Below are positions 24,554-34,413 of a DNA stretch of 64,000 nucleotides, one piece after another. Both the position numbers and the translations under genes were made by a program. Numbering within the stretch: position 1 is the stretch's first letter; the number at the start of each line of letters is the position of its first letter. The notes below the pieces were generated by a model, which saw nothing but the letters and a program-made list of their open reading frames with translations, had not been told where the DNA came from and did no database searches. The stretch lies in assembly GCA_019058295.1 (NCBI GenBank), contig JAHPZI010000017.1, forward strand, positions 34,917 to 98,916, in the 5' to 3' direction. Origin of the DNA: Promethearchaeota archaeon. GTDB lineage: Archaea; Asgardarchaeota; Lokiarchaeia; Sigyniarchaeales; SOKP01.

Positions 24554-24721
24554 ATTAAAAAAGCAGAACAAACTGTATCAAAGAAAGGGCACTTTATTGA
24601 CTCTTATTGCTCAAATTTAAAAGAATGCATTCAAAGAAATGAATTTCTTAAAAAATTTCGGGAAGAATTAGTAAAAAAGAAGCATGATAACCTTTTTAAA
24701 GTAAAACAAGATGCTTCATAA
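24554..24721 (+). CDS. Small basic helical protein with apparent ATT start
   Basis: A 55-codon open frame directly behind the strongest ribosome site in the window, GAGGTGAT (24540-24547). Only ATT codons stand at the start position (24548, 24551, 24554); the last is seven bases from GGTGA, close to the spacing of the other ATT-started genes here. The product (KKAEQTVSKKGHFIDSYC, then LKECIQRNEFLKKFREELVK) is amphipathic, rich in Lys and Glu, with two Cys six residues apart. No family recognised. A stop in frame lies at 24539. Confidence 0.5.
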   Translation: MKKAEQTVSKKGHFIDSYCSNLKECIQRNEFLKKFREELVKKKHDNLFKVKQDAS

Positions 24722-24761
24722 TTCCCGAAATAATCTACTTTTGAAAATCATTGAGATTTGA

Positions 24762-25019
24762 TTAGGGTTTAAGTGATTTTCTTAGATCAATTCCAGAAAT
24801 ATCATCTTTTAAAACAGTATATTTTTTTAGAAATATAGCTATAGCATGTAAATAATCCCAATCTAAATCGATAAACTGTTCACAGACCGAACAATAATAA
24901 TTTACAGTACTATTAAATTTAATTAGTTTAGGATGAAGTCTTCTAAAACAATAAGGACAAAGTTTAGGCTTTGAATCGTGAGCTTCAATTATTTTTTTAA
25001 CTTTTTCCAATTCTGACAT
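24762..25019 (-). CDS. Small zinc-ribbon protein
   Basis: 85 residues with one four-cysteine site, CPYC (about 21-24) and CSVC (43-46), the spacing of a zinc ribbon, followed by a hydrophobic helix (DYLHAIAIFLKKY). The N-terminal 15 residues form a helix. No named family recognised. ATG at 25019 follows GTGATTGAAAT. Stands alone between divergent and convergent neighbours. Confidence 0.6.
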   Translation of the reverse strand: MSELEKVKKIIEAHDSKPKLCPYCFRRLHPKLIKFNSTVNYYCSVCEQFIDLDWDYLHAIAIFLKKYTVLKDDISGIDLRKSLKP

Positions 25020-25142
25020 ATTTCAATCACTACTTTATTAAAAAGATGTAAAACTAATAAACTATTAAGTACAAGATTTTTAATGATTCAATTTATTTTT
25101 TAATAAACTATTTTAGATTTTTAATTAGGATTTAATTTAATC

Positions 25143-25889
25143 GTGTTTATTATGTCTAAAAGTAAAAAAAATGCGATCCCTATAGGAAACGCAATTGAAA
25201 GCGAAAAGATTTCAAAAACTTATATCTCAGGAGAAATCGAAGTTCAAGCCTTAAAAAATTTGAATTTTGTCGTAAAAAATGGAGAAAGGTTGGTAATTTT
25301 AGGACCCTCAGGGTCAGGTAAAACAACTCTATTAAACTTACTTGGAGGCATAACGAGTCCTGATGAAAAAGAGGGCTCTTTGAGTATTTTTGGAGATTTA
25401 ATTCAAAATTATAATCAAAAGCAATTAACTAATTATCGAAGAGAACGTGTTGGTTTTATATTCCAATTTTTTAATTTATTCCCCTCACTCAATGCTCTGG
25501 ATAATGTTATAATAGGTATAGATCTTCTCAAAAAAAAGTTAAAAAGTAATTTAGATACCCTAGAAATTGCGACTGATTATTTAGAGAAGGTTGGATTAGG
25601 AGAGAGATTGTTTCACTATCCTTCTCAGCTTAGTGGAGGAGAACAACAAAGAGTTGCAATTGCAAGAGCGTTAGCAAAAATACCTTTTGTAGGGAGGAAT
25701 TTTCTTCTATTATGTGATGAACCTACGGGAAATTTAGATACAGAGACAAGCGATAAAATTTTAGATTTAATGATTGAATTAAATAAAAATGAAGGCATTA
25801 CTTGCTTAATAGTAACACATAATTTGTACATTGCCGAAAAATTCTCAACTAAAATTCTCAAATTAAAAGATGGAATTATACAACAATAA
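25143..25889 (+). CDS. ABC transporter ATP-binding protein (MacB/LolD type)
   Basis: 248 residues. Walker [12 protein letters not shown] (about 58-68), Q-loop FIFQFFNLFPSL, signature [16 protein letters not shown] (about 163-178), Walker B FLLLCDEPTGNLD, and switch His in VTHN. The Q-loop and signature are those of ATPases paired with FtsX-type permeases, and such a permease follows after 15 bases. Start is GTG 25143 or ATG 25152; no ribosome site favours either. Confidence 0.93.
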   Translation: MFIMSKSKKNAIPIGNAIESEKISKTYISGEIEVQALKNLNFVVKNGERLVILGPSGSGKTTLLNLLGGITSPDEKEGSLSIFGDLIQNYNQKQLTNYRRERVGFIFQFFNLFPSLNALDNVIIGIDLLKKKLKSNLDTLEIATDYLEKVGLGERLFHYPSQLSGGEQQRVAIARALAKIPFVGRNFLLLCDEPTGNLDTETSDKILDLMIELNKNEGITCLIVTHNLYIAEKFSTKILKLKDGIIQQ

Positions 25890-25904
25890 AAATTAAATGA
25901 TAAA

Positions 25905-28397
25905 ATGAATATAATCCTTAAAAAAGCAATTAAAGATTTTAGGAACCTCGGCTGGCGGAGTTATCTCATTATATTCACTATAATACTATCGCTAGGAGGA
26001 GGTTTAGGTTTACATTATGCGATACAAGCAGCAACTCCCATGTTGGATTTATATTATGATGATGCTAACCATGCTGATTACACCTATCAATTATCTGATA
26101 ATACATGGATTACTCAAGCTCAACTAGACGGTTTAGAATATCTTGATAAGGTTGAAGATTATACTGGACGCCTCTTTTGGACAACATCAATGACCTTGCC
26201 GGGTCAAGATGAGAAAAAGTATGTATTACTCATAGGTTTAGATTCGAATATTGACGAGCCAGAAGTTTATAGATACAATATTGAAAAAGGGGAAAACTTT
26301 GATAAAAATGAAAACACTACCGCAGTAATAGATAGTGTATTCGCAGAGAAAAATGGAATTGATGTTGGGAATGAAATTGAAGTAGATGGGCTTAACAATG
26401 CTGAATTAAGAATCCTCGGCATATGTAATGCCCCAGAATTTATATCATCGACATCGAATCCCGAATACCTTTTTCCGATTGAAGGAAGTATGTGTGTTAT
26501 TTTTCTAGCGAAAAATACTCTTAAAAATTATATTATTGAATCTTTTATTGCTTTAAATAATACATCTCCTCAGGATTACACAGACCTTATAAATTATTTC
26601 AAGATAGTAGATTATAATAACATCGCTGTCACTTTTAAAGACGATGTGTCAAAGGGAAATGATGAGGTAAAAGAATATCTTAATGTTATTTGTGGGCTTA
26701 ATATTGAAAAAGCTGAAAAATTTGAGGATTCATATGCATACTCATTAATGCAATCGGATGTTAAAGACACAGGCGAAATCATGACGATTTTGCTAGTTTT
26801 CATGGCATTATTGGGGGGAATTATTGTGTATGTCATATTTAATAGATACGTAAATAGCCAAAAACAACAAATTGGAGTACTATTGGGTTTAGGATATACA
26901 CGAAAAGATATTCTGAAATATTTCTTATTTAATGTTTTCGTAATTTCTGTTATATCAATTCCAATTGGAATCATAGTGGGGTTTGCGTTGGGGTATTTAA
27001 TGATGAGCGTAATGCTTGCCGAAATGGCGAACCTAACCGTATTTGATTTTCCCTTCATTTTTCTACCAGAAGTGATGTACCTTGGTTTAGTGATTGGAGG
27101 GCTGCTCGTATTTTTTAGTACCTATTTTTCAATCAGGAAAATTAATAAGATGGTTGTGGCAGAATTGATTTATGAGCAGGAGGAGGTTACTAGGAAAATC
27201 AAAAAACCCAAAGAACGCAAAAAATCGCGGAATATAACTAATCGGTTAGTATTCCGCAATTTATTTAAGAATCCAAAAAGAATAACCTTTACAGTCATCG
27301 CTATGACCTTTTCCCTACTCATTGTATCTTCAACAGAAAGTCTGCTTGATTCTATGTACTATAACATAGATAGAACATATGCTACCCCAGAAAGTACAGT
27401 TGAACCCTCTGAAAGGTGGGATTTAAATGTCATTTTTCAAACAAGCGTAAATTTATCCATGCAATTTAATGTATTAGAGCAAATTAAAAACATTAAGGGT
27501 GTTAATGATATTGAAGTTTACAGTAAAGGAGAAGTTTTAGCAAAAGCTAAAGGAGATAAAGAGGATCAAAATCTTAATTTGCAGGGAATTGATATTGCCC
27601 ATAGTAAATTTCATAAATTTTCATGGTATGGTGATAAACAGGATAATTCCCCGCCTGAAGATGATGATGAAATCGTAATATCGTCTGTTCATGCTCATAA
27701 ACTCGATAAAAAAGTTGGGGATAAATTAACCATAATAAATGCTGCTAATATGGAATTTAAATTTAAAATTGTTGGTATACATTCGGAATTAGTTGTCACT
27801 CCTTATATAACATTATCGGCAGGACAAAGAGTTCTTCATAATGGATTAAATTTAATTGATGGAATTTATATAATCATTGATGATACCGCAAATAGAAACG
27901 AAATTAGAAAAGAAATCTATGACCTTAATAACATCGAGGTAGTTTTTGACTCGGAAGAAATGAATAAGAAGGCATACGATTTTGTTGATAATTATGCTTC
28001 TGTCCTATACGTAATCATATTCTATACTCTCCTTGTGTCGTTTTTCATAGTATTCTATAATTCTGTTATGAATATTTATGATAAAAACTATGAGTATGGT
28101 ATTTTAAGATCTTTAGGATATAAGAAAAAAAGCGTTTTTAAAATCATTCTTCTTGAGAATCTCTTACAAGGACTTCTCCCCATACTGTTAGCGCTTTTAT
28201 TTACATATCCATTAACTCTCATGATGGGAGATGTATATGCCGAAGATTTTGCTTTAGAGGTAATCGTGGGGTTACCTGCTATATTAATGATAACTATTCC
28301 ACCCTTAATTCTTTTCATTTTGGGTTCATTTATAGGAATAAGAACAGTTTATAAACAAAATTTATACGAACAAGTGCAAACTAGATTTGTTGGCTAA
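25905..28397 (+). CDS. FtsX/MacB-type ABC permease
   Basis: 830 residues with two repeats of the layout: N-terminal helix (about 18-36), large extracytoplasmic domain, then three helices (about 290-410); a second start helix (about 455-475), a second extracellular domain, and three helices at the C-terminus (about 695-815). The FtsX motif is seen in KQQIGVLLGLGYTRKDILKY and in NYEYGILRSLGYKKKSVFK. Such proteins usually drive extraction or export of lipids, peptides or lipoproteins with the preceding ATPase. Cargo unknown. Confidence 0.9.
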   Translation: MNIILKKAIKDFRNLGWRSYLIIFTIILSLGGGLGLHYAIQAATPMLDLYYDDANHADYTYQLSDNTWITQAQLDGLEYLDKVEDYTGRLFWTTSMTLPGQDEKKYVLLIGLDSNIDEPEVYRYNIEKGENFDKNENTTAVIDSVFAEKNGIDVGNEIEVDGLNNAELRILGICNAPEFISSTSNPEYLFPIEGSMCVIFLAKNTLKNYIIESFIALNNTSPQDYTDLINYFKIVDYNNIAVTFKDDVSKGNDEVKEYLNVICGLNIEKAEKFEDSYAYSLMQSDVKDTGEIMTILLVFMALLGGIIVYVIFNRYVNSQKQQIGVLLGLGYTRKDILKYFLFNVFVISVISIPIGIIVGFALGYLMMSVMLAEMANLTVFDFPFIFLPEVMYLGLVIGGLLVFFSTYFSIRKINKMVVAELIYEQEEVTRKIKKPKERKKSRNITNRLVFRNLFKNPKRITFTVIAMTFSLLIVSSTESLLDSMYYNIDRTYATPESTVEPSERWDLNVIFQTSVNLSMQFNVLEQIKNIKGVNDIEVYSKGEVLAKAKGDKEDQNLNLQGIDIAHSKFHKFSWYGDKQDNSPPEDDDEIVISSVHAHKLDKKVGDKLTIINAANMEFKFKIVGIHSELVVTPYITLSAGQRVLHNGLNLIDGIYIIIDDTANRNEIRKEIYDLNNIEVVFDSEEMNKKAYDFVDNYASVLYVIIFYTLLVSFFIVFYNSVMNIYDKNYEYGILRSLGYKKKSVFKIILLENLLQGLLPILLALLFTYPLTLMMGDVYAEDFALEVIVGLPAILMITIPPLILFILGSFIGIRTVYKQNLYEQVQTRFVG

Positions 28398-28487
28398 AAT
28401 TAAAAAATTTTATTCTTAAACAATAATTTTTTGATTAATATAATCTTAAAGATACTTAACACTTCAATTGAAATTTAAAGTGATCTT

Positions 28488-28676
28488 ATGACTCAAAAAA
28501 CAAAAGAATTGATAGAGAAAGCAAAAACTATTTATGATAAAACATTGAAGACCATCCAAGGATATAAAGTTAGAGATACTGCAGTATTTGACTATGCTAC
28601 TATGCGTATGATTCAAGCAATCTATTGGCAAAATAAAGCAATTATTAATTTACTTGAAGAAATTTCATTAAAATAA
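28488..28676 (+). CDS. Small helical protein, unknown
   Basis: 62 residues, two predicted amphipathic helices (TKELIEKAKTIYDKTLKTIQ and MIQAIYWQNKAIINLLEEI). No motif or family recognised. A ribosome-site-like GTGAT precedes the ATG by three bases, and the gene follows the permease at 90 bases on the same strand, so it may belong to that operon. Confidence 0.55.
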   Translation: MTQKTKELIEKAKTIYDKTLKTIQGYKVRDTAVFDYATMRMIQAIYWQNKAIINLLEEISLK

Positions 28677-28982
28677 GAATTTCATCAAATTATTTGAGTA
28701 ATTTTTAGAAAAATAAGTAATTTGTAAAATTCCTTAAAAGGTTAATTTTTTTATACCTGTTGGAATAGGTTTCAAGTTTATAATTTATTTGAGAAATCTT
28801 TAAATATTAATTGAGAAATATAAACTTTGGAAAAAGGCTACCAAAAATTCTAAATTAACACCCTTACCTAATCGCCTTTCTTGAAATCGTTTTATTGGAA
28901 TTTTTTAACCTTTTTTCATCTTTTTTATTTATTTTATATGCTTTTAAAATGTATTAATGAATATTCCTAAAATTCGAATGTA

Positions 28983-29060
28983 AATAACTTTATATATCGA
29001 CTTATCTGAATTTTATATATTAAATTTTGTAGGTTTTTAAAAAAAATATATAAAGTTATT
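28983..29060. promoter_or_regulatory. 15-base inverted repeat before the acyl-CoA ligase gene
   Basis: AATAACTTTATATAT (28983-28997) is the exact reverse complement of ATATATAAAGTTATT (29046-29060), with 48 bases between; the second arm ends four bases before the ligase ATG. The rest of the 388-base gap (28677-29064) shows nothing else. It could be a looped operator or an mRNA stem covering the start. Confidence 0.45.
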
Positions 29061-29064
29061 AAAA

Positions 29065-30792
29065 ATGACTCAAAAAATAGATGAAAGTAGTCCATATTCG
29101 TCAAAAATATGGTTAAAATCTTACGATGAACACGTTAAACCAGAAATTGAGTTAGAAATTTATTCAATAGCCGAAATGTTTCAGAGAACAGCTAATGAGT
29201 ATCCAGATAATCTTTGTTATGATTTTCAAGGTTCAAAAGCAACCTTTAAAGAAACAGAAAGATTAATTAATAGTTTTGCTAACTGCCTTGTAGAAAACGG
29301 AGTGAAAAAAGGTGATAGAGTAGCAATAAATTTGCCTAATCTTCCACAATTTATTGTTTCATTATTTGGTACCTTCTGTGCTGGGTGTGCTGCGTCGGGT
29401 ATTAATTTCCTTCTTTCTTCCTCCGAAATAACATATCAATTAAAAGATTGTGGAGCAGCTGCCATAGTAACACTTGATTCTTTTTACGAAGAAAAGGTTC
29501 GAGAAGCTCTTCAGGGGGGAAAAACTGATGTCAAGGTTGTTATCACTACTAGTGCAGCGGATGCTTTAGATGTAGAACCAGCAATGATAGAACAATTGAT
29601 AAAAATAGGCAAAATTCCAATTGGAAAAGTAGAACCTATTGAAGGAATAAAATACTTTACATATAACGAAATCATAGAAAAATATCCAAGTGATAAGCCT
29701 CCTGATGTCAAAATAGAGCCTGACGATGTTTTATTACTTCAATATACAGGCGGAACAACTGGTCCTCCTAAAGGTGCAATTTTAACTCATAGAAATTTAA
29801 TATCTATGTTACAAATAGTTAGACATTGGTTTGAACCTGGTGCAAATGCGGGAGACATTTATATTTCTGGATTTCCTTTCTTTCATTTGGCGGGTTTACA
29901 ATTCTGCCTAGAGACAGTTTTTAACGGGTGTAGTCAAATCCTTGTCCCTGACCCTCGAGATACAACATATATGGTAAATAAATTGAAAGAATATGAAGGT
30001 AAAATTACTCTATTTTATAATGTACCTACACTCTACCTTATGCTTTTAGATAACCGAAAATTTAAAAAATTAGATTTAAGTAATGTTGAAGGATATATTT
30101 CTGGAGCGGCTCCTTTTCCCACTAAAAGTATAAATGAATTTGAAGATGTGGTTGGTAAAGGAAAAGTTGTCGAAGCATATGGTATGACAGAGGCATCTCC
30201 AGGTGTGACAATGAATCCTTACCTAGGACCAAAGAAAATCGGAACGGTTGGTGTTCCACTCCCAAATACGGAAGTTAAAATAGTAGATGTTTCTGATCGG
30301 ACTAAAGAAGTTCCACTTGGAGAAGCAGGTGAAATAGCAATAAAAGGTCCTCAAATTTTTCAAGGTTATTGGAATAAACCAAAAGAAACTGAAAATGCGC
30401 TCCAAGATGGATGGTTCTATAGTGGAGATGTTGGCATCATGGATGAGGATGGATACGTAAAAATTGTTGATCGTACAAAAGATATGATAATTGTTTCGGG
30501 ATATAAAGTATTCAGCGTAGAAGTTGACGATAAAATGAATAAACATCCCGCAATTGAGCTTTGCGCATGCATAGGGTTACCCGATCCAGATCGTCCAGGT
30601 TCCGAAATTGTCAAATTATATGTACTTTTGAAAAAAGGATACGAGAATAATGAGGAGACGAAAGCAGATATTTTAAAATACGCTCAAGAAAATTTAGCTA
30701 AATACAAAGTCCCTAAAATAATTGAAATTTCTGATAATTTACCGCTTACAGTCATAGGCAAGTTAGATAAAAAAGCCTTAAGAAAACTATAA
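29065..30792 (+). CDS. Acyl-CoA synthetase (AMP-forming, long-chain fatty acid type)
   Basis: 575 residues, normal length. AMP-binding motif YTGGTTGPPKGAILTHRN (about 232-249), VEAYGMTEASPG (about 370-381), the hinge region DGWFYSGDVGIMDEDGYVKI (about 450-470), IKGPQIFQGYWN, and the C-terminal catalytic Lys in GKLDKKALRK. It activates a carboxylic acid to acyl-CoA with ATP. Chain length cannot be read from the sequence. Together with the acyl-CoA dehydrogenase at 11149 it points to fatty or branched-chain acid metabolism. Confidence 0.93.
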   Translation: MTQKIDESSPYSSKIWLKSYDEHVKPEIELEIYSIAEMFQRTANEYPDNLCYDFQGSKATFKETERLINSFANCLVENGVKKGDRVAINLPNLPQFIVSLFGTFCAGCAASGINFLLSSSEITYQLKDCGAAAIVTLDSFYEEKVREALQGGKTDVKVVITTSAADALDVEPAMIEQLIKIGKIPIGKVEPIEGIKYFTYNEIIEKYPSDKPPDVKIEPDDVLLLQYTGGTTGPPKGAILTHRNLISMLQIVRHWFEPGANAGDIYISGFPFFHLAGLQFCLETVFNGCSQILVPDPRDTTYMVNKLKEYEGKITLFYNVPTLYLMLLDNRKFKKLDLSNVEGYISGAAPFPTKSINEFEDVVGKGKVVEAYGMTEASPGVTMNPYLGPKKIGTVGVPLPNTEVKIVDVSDRTKEVPLGEAGEIAIKGPQIFQGYWNKPKETENALQDGWFYSGDVGIMDEDGYVKIVDRTKDMIIVSGYKVFSVEVDDKMNKHPAIELCACIGLPDPDRPGSEIVKLYVLLKKGYENNEETKADILKYAQENLAKYKVPKIIEISDNLPLTVIGKLDKKALRKL

Positions 30793-30818
30793 TTTCGATA
30801 AACCTTTTTTTTTTCTTA

Positions 30819-31430
30819 TTAATTTGCTGTTTTGAAATATTTTTTATAAAGGCTATAATATAAATACATCGCTAAACCAGAATGAATTCCAACACAAGGG
30901 AAAATTCCTAAGGTTAAAAGAATACATCCGTTAAACAACCCTAATAAAAATGAATAAAAAAGATAAATTAATAAAATCCTTAGATTCTTATAGGCAAACC
31001 AGGTGTGAACGTGATACAGAGAAAAAATCAGACTTGAGATAAATATGGCAAAAATAACTTCTAAATCTAATTGGTTCAATAAAAAACCAATAATATAGTA
31101 TCTAAAAATTAATTCTTCTACTATCATGATTATCGGAAAGAAAAGCCATAATCTTATTCTATTATCCTTATTAATCATAACGTCAACAACATCGTGTTTT
31201 TTCATCCTTTCAATACTTTCGTTGTCATAACCATAAATTCCAATCAATTTTCCTATTAAAAGGAGCATAAATAGGCCAAAAATTAAAATTAAGATAACAA
31301 ATAAATTTAATTCTTGTAAAAAGAGATATTCGATATAAATTCCTAAAAACATAGGAATAATCAAAATAATTAACAAAATTCCTAAAATTACATACTTTCT
31401 ATTTTTTTCCATAGTTCTGAACTTATCCAA
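30819..31430 (-). CDS. CPBP-family intramembrane metalloprotease
   Basis: 203 residues, about six transmembrane helices. The three family motifs are present: EELIFR (about 105-110), FSLYHVHTW (His about 137) and a late His in GIHSGLAMYLYY. These supply the metal and catalytic groups of Rce1/CAAX-like proteases in the membrane. In archaea substrates are unknown. An A-T-rich tract separates it from the ligase gene (convergent). Confidence 0.82.
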   Translation of the reverse strand: MDKFRTMEKNRKYVILGILLIILIIPMFLGIYIEYLFLQELNLFVILILIFGLFMLLLIGKLIGIYGYDNESIERMKKHDVVDVMINKDNRIRLWLFFPIIMIVEELIFRYYIIGFLLNQLDLEVIFAIFISSLIFSLYHVHTWFAYKNLRILLIYLFYSFLLGLFNGCILLTLGIFPCVGIHSGLAMYLYYSLYKKYFKTAN

Positions 31431-31576
31431 TTTTTTAGTAAAATTAAAAGTATAAAAAGGTTGTATAAAAAATATAACTATCTTAAATTCTAAATATTAT
31501 TGCATTTATAAGTTCTATTTGATTAAATTTAAACTAAAAGAATATAAAATTTAGTAGAAAAACAAATATATTTGAA

Positions 31577-33100
31577 TTGAAAATGACGGAAATATATAAA
31601 AAGTTAGAAAATATCGTAACAAAAAAATTTATCTCGAATAGTCTCATCGTGCGACATGCTTACTCAAGAGTAGTTGATCCACTTTTACAAGGTATTCCAG
31701 ATATAGTAATTCGACCTAAAGACGCGAAAGAAATCTCTGAAATTTTAAAAGTTGCTAATGAAGAAAATATCCCTGTAGTCCCTCGTGGCGGAGGGGATGA
31801 TGAATTTGGTGGAAGCAAACCAATAGGAGATGGTGGAATTGTACTTGATATGAAACGGATGAATAATGTTATAAATTTAGATGAGGACAATATGGTAGTT
31901 ACTGTAGAATCTGGAATTTCATGGGGCAAATTGAATGAATATTTATGCCATTTTGATCTTTATACAGGTTGTATGGGTCCTGGATCTGGAATGACTGCAT
32001 CCATAGGGGGTGGGATATCTCATCAGTCCGTTGGTGGGGGTGGATGTGCTAAATATGGATCATGTACGAATCAATTAGTTTCTTTAGAAGTTGTTTTGCC
32101 AAATGGAGATATTATAGAGACGGGATCCCAAGCAAATAAATTTTCTCAAACTCCATTTAACAGATTTGGTAATGGGCCTGATTTGGCTGGACTTTTTTGT
32201 GGAGATAATGGAATTTTGGGAGTAAAAACGAAAATCTCCCTTCAAGTATTTCCAAGACCTCCATACGCCGCTTATAAAACCTTTATATTACCTCGTAAGG
32301 ATAGAGAGGTTTCTTCTCAGATCATGTTGGATGTGAGACGTAAAGGGATTGATATCTATGATTTGATGTATATAATGGATGTTATTGTTCGATTAGGGAC
32401 TGAATTTGGATTAATGCCTATGTGGGAACAATTGAAGAGAAAACGAGGTATTATATTTTATACAATTGAAGCAAATTCAGAAGCAGAATTAGAAGAAAAA
32501 GTTAAACAATTGGATGAAATCATTGTGAATAACAATAAATGTGAACCTTTAGGTCCGGAAATCTCTGATGGAAACATAGCTAAATGGCATTATGCAGAAC
32601 AAGGGCACTGGCAATTCTATCATAATTTATGGGGCGTGGTTCCTGCACTCGAACCGCTCTCTTGCGAATGTTTTGTTCCCGCTAATATATATCCGAAGTA
32701 TTTGTATGAAATTGACCAATGGGATATGGCGCATTCTGAGGATATGAGTAAATTTACAAAAATAACTGGTCAACGCCCTATTAGCTCAAGTGGACCAATA
32801 TTTTTAATTGATGGTAATAATGTAGAATTAACCTGCGGATTTGCAAGTTTCCCAAGTTATTATAATGGAGAGATTCATGAAGAATTTGATGAGATCAATC
32901 TTAGACTATGGAAATCTTATTTGGAAATGGTAACAAAATGGGGTGCACAATGGTACATGATGGGACAAATGGCATCTCAAATAATGGTTGAGATTGAAGC
33001 ATATTTACCAGATTATTATAAAACATTGAAAGCAATTAAGAAAACGCTTGACCCAAACTATATTTTGAGTAGAGGTAAATTTAACTTTTGGGAGGATTAA
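31577..33100 (+). CDS. FAD-linked oxidoreductase, GlcD/D-lactate dehydrogenase type
   Basis: 507 residues. The FAD-binding_4 (PCMH) domain spans about 35-215: VVPRGGGDDEFGGSKP, GGIVLDMKRMN, GCMGPGSGMTASIGG, and LFCGDNGILGVKT. The C-terminal half has the FAD-oxidase C domain ending LDPNYILSRGKFNFW. Such enzymes oxidise 2-hydroxyacids such as lactate or glycolate. The next gene, three bases on, encodes the Fe-S partner subunit, so the two form one complex. Confidence 0.9.
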   Translation: MKMTEIYKKLENIVTKKFISNSLIVRHAYSRVVDPLLQGIPDIVIRPKDAKEISEILKVANEENIPVVPRGGGDDEFGGSKPIGDGGIVLDMKRMNNVINLDEDNMVVTVESGISWGKLNEYLCHFDLYTGCMGPGSGMTASIGGGISHQSVGGGGCAKYGSCTNQLVSLEVVLPNGDIIETGSQANKFSQTPFNRFGNGPDLAGLFCGDNGILGVKTKISLQVFPRPPYAAYKTFILPRKDREVSSQIMLDVRRKGIDIYDLMYIMDVIVRLGTEFGLMPMWEQLKRKRGIIFYTIEANSEAELEEKVKQLDEIIVNNNKCEPLGPEISDGNIAKWHYAEQGHWQFYHNLWGVVPALEPLSCECFVPANIYPKYLYEIDQWDMAHSEDMSKFTKITGQRPISSSGPIFLIDGNNVELTCGFASFPSYYNGEIHEEFDEINLRLWKSYLEMVTKWGAQWYMMGQMASQIMVEIEAYLPDYYKTLKAIKKTLDPNYILSRGKFNFWED

Positions 33101-33103
33101 AAA

Positions 33104-34342
33104 ATGACCGAATTAAAAAATCTTAAAGAAGAATGGAAAGCTATAATGAGCTGCATGGGCTGCGGAGATTGTGGCTATTCAATAAGACGTGCTGTTGGGC
33201 GATACCTCACATGTCCAGTAAAGGAATCTAAGGGTGAGGAGGGATTTGAGATTTATTTTTCCCGAGGAAGAATGAACGTTCTTAAGAGTGTTTTAGAGGG
33301 TAAATTACCTTTAAGCAGAGAATTAGCTGAATTTGTATATCAATGCACGGAATGCGCTAATTGTACGGAAGTTTGTCATGAAACCCATAATGAGAATATC
33401 ATTCTTAATACTTCTAAATGGATTGATCATTATAAAGTATGGGATGCTCTGAGAAAAGATTTAGTAGAAGCGGGATTCGCCCCGCTAGATCGGCATAAAG
33501 ACTTAGTAGATTATATGAACAATGATGCCATGAAGAATCCTTATGGAGAGGATTTTGCTAAAAAGTTTGAATGGGCTTCAGACTTTTCAAACATTAAGGA
33601 AAAAGGTGATTTAGTCTTCTTTGCAGGGTGTACTATGCCGCTCCGACAACAAGACACGTTAAAAAATATGATGAAAATTCTTATTGCCTCGGGCATGGAA
33701 ATGGCCTTATCGAAGGATGAGTGGTGTTGTGGTTCTATAGGGGCTCGTATAGGTGAATACAAATCTGTTGATGAGCTTATGAAACATAATCTTGATTTAT
33801 TCAAAAATATGGGGGCTAAAACTGTATTTACTGCTTGTGCGGGATGCTATAGAACTTTAAAGAAGGATTATCCTGAATTATTAGGAGAAGAATTACCATT
33901 TGAAGTGAAACACATAACTGAAGTACTCGTTGAACTTCTAAATAATAATAAAATTCCATTTAAACCGGAAGAGGGTGAAAAATTAAAAGTAACTTATCAT
34001 GATCCTTGTCATTTAGGACGGCACATGGATCTATATGAAATACCAAGAGAAGTTATTGCAAAAATTCCTGGTGTTGAATTAATTGAAATGAAAAGGAATA
34101 GGAAACATGCGTGGTGCTGCGGGGCGGGAGGAGGTGTAAAGAGCCAATTTCCGGATTTGTCTAAAGACATATCAAAGGAACGGATTAGAGAAGCCGTAGA
34201 ATCCGGAGCAGACATATTAACCACCAGTTGTCCATTCTGTATAGGGAATTTCAGAGATGGTTATGAAGAAATAGAACCTGAAATAAAAGAAAAAATTCAA
34301 GTAATTGATGTAATTGACTTTATAGCTTCAAAATTGAAATAA
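33104..34342 (+). CDS. Fe-S subunit with two CCG domains (GlcF/HdrD-like)
   Basis: 412 residues. Two 4Fe-4S sites at the N-terminus: CMGCGDCG with a distant CPV (Cys about 37), and CTECANCTEVC (about 84-94). Two CCG domains follow: FFAGCTMPL to DEWCCGS, then CHLGRHMD to AWCCGAGGG. This is the partner subunit of GlcD-like flavoproteins and is related to HdrD of heterodisulfide reductase. It should carry electrons from the flavoprotein to a membrane or soluble acceptor. GGAGG lies inside the end of the upstream gene. Confidence 0.93.
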   Translation: MTELKNLKEEWKAIMSCMGCGDCGYSIRRAVGRYLTCPVKESKGEEGFEIYFSRGRMNVLKSVLEGKLPLSRELAEFVYQCTECANCTEVCHETHNENIILNTSKWIDHYKVWDALRKDLVEAGFAPLDRHKDLVDYMNNDAMKNPYGEDFAKKFEWASDFSNIKEKGDLVFFAGCTMPLRQQDTLKNMMKILIASGMEMALSKDEWCCGSIGARIGEYKSVDELMKHNLDLFKNMGAKTVFTACAGCYRTLKKDYPELLGEELPFEVKHITEVLVELLNNNKIPFKPEEGEKLKVTYHDPCHLGRHMDLYEIPREVIAKIPGVELIEMKRNRKHAWCCGAGGGVKSQFPDLSKDISKERIREAVESGADILTTSCPFCIGNFRDGYEEIEPEIKEKIQVIDVIDFIASKLK

Positions 34343-34413
34343 ATCTCAATTAGCTTCAAGACTAATAATTTATTTTCTTGGAGCAATAGTTATTCAAATT
34401 AAAAGGGATATAT

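Noticed and set aside
24504..24620. 38-codon GTG frame MEYIKENKNLIIEV... behind GGGGTG
   Set aside because: It overlaps the small ATT-started frame, which has a better ribosome site and a more protein-like composition; kept only as an alternative.
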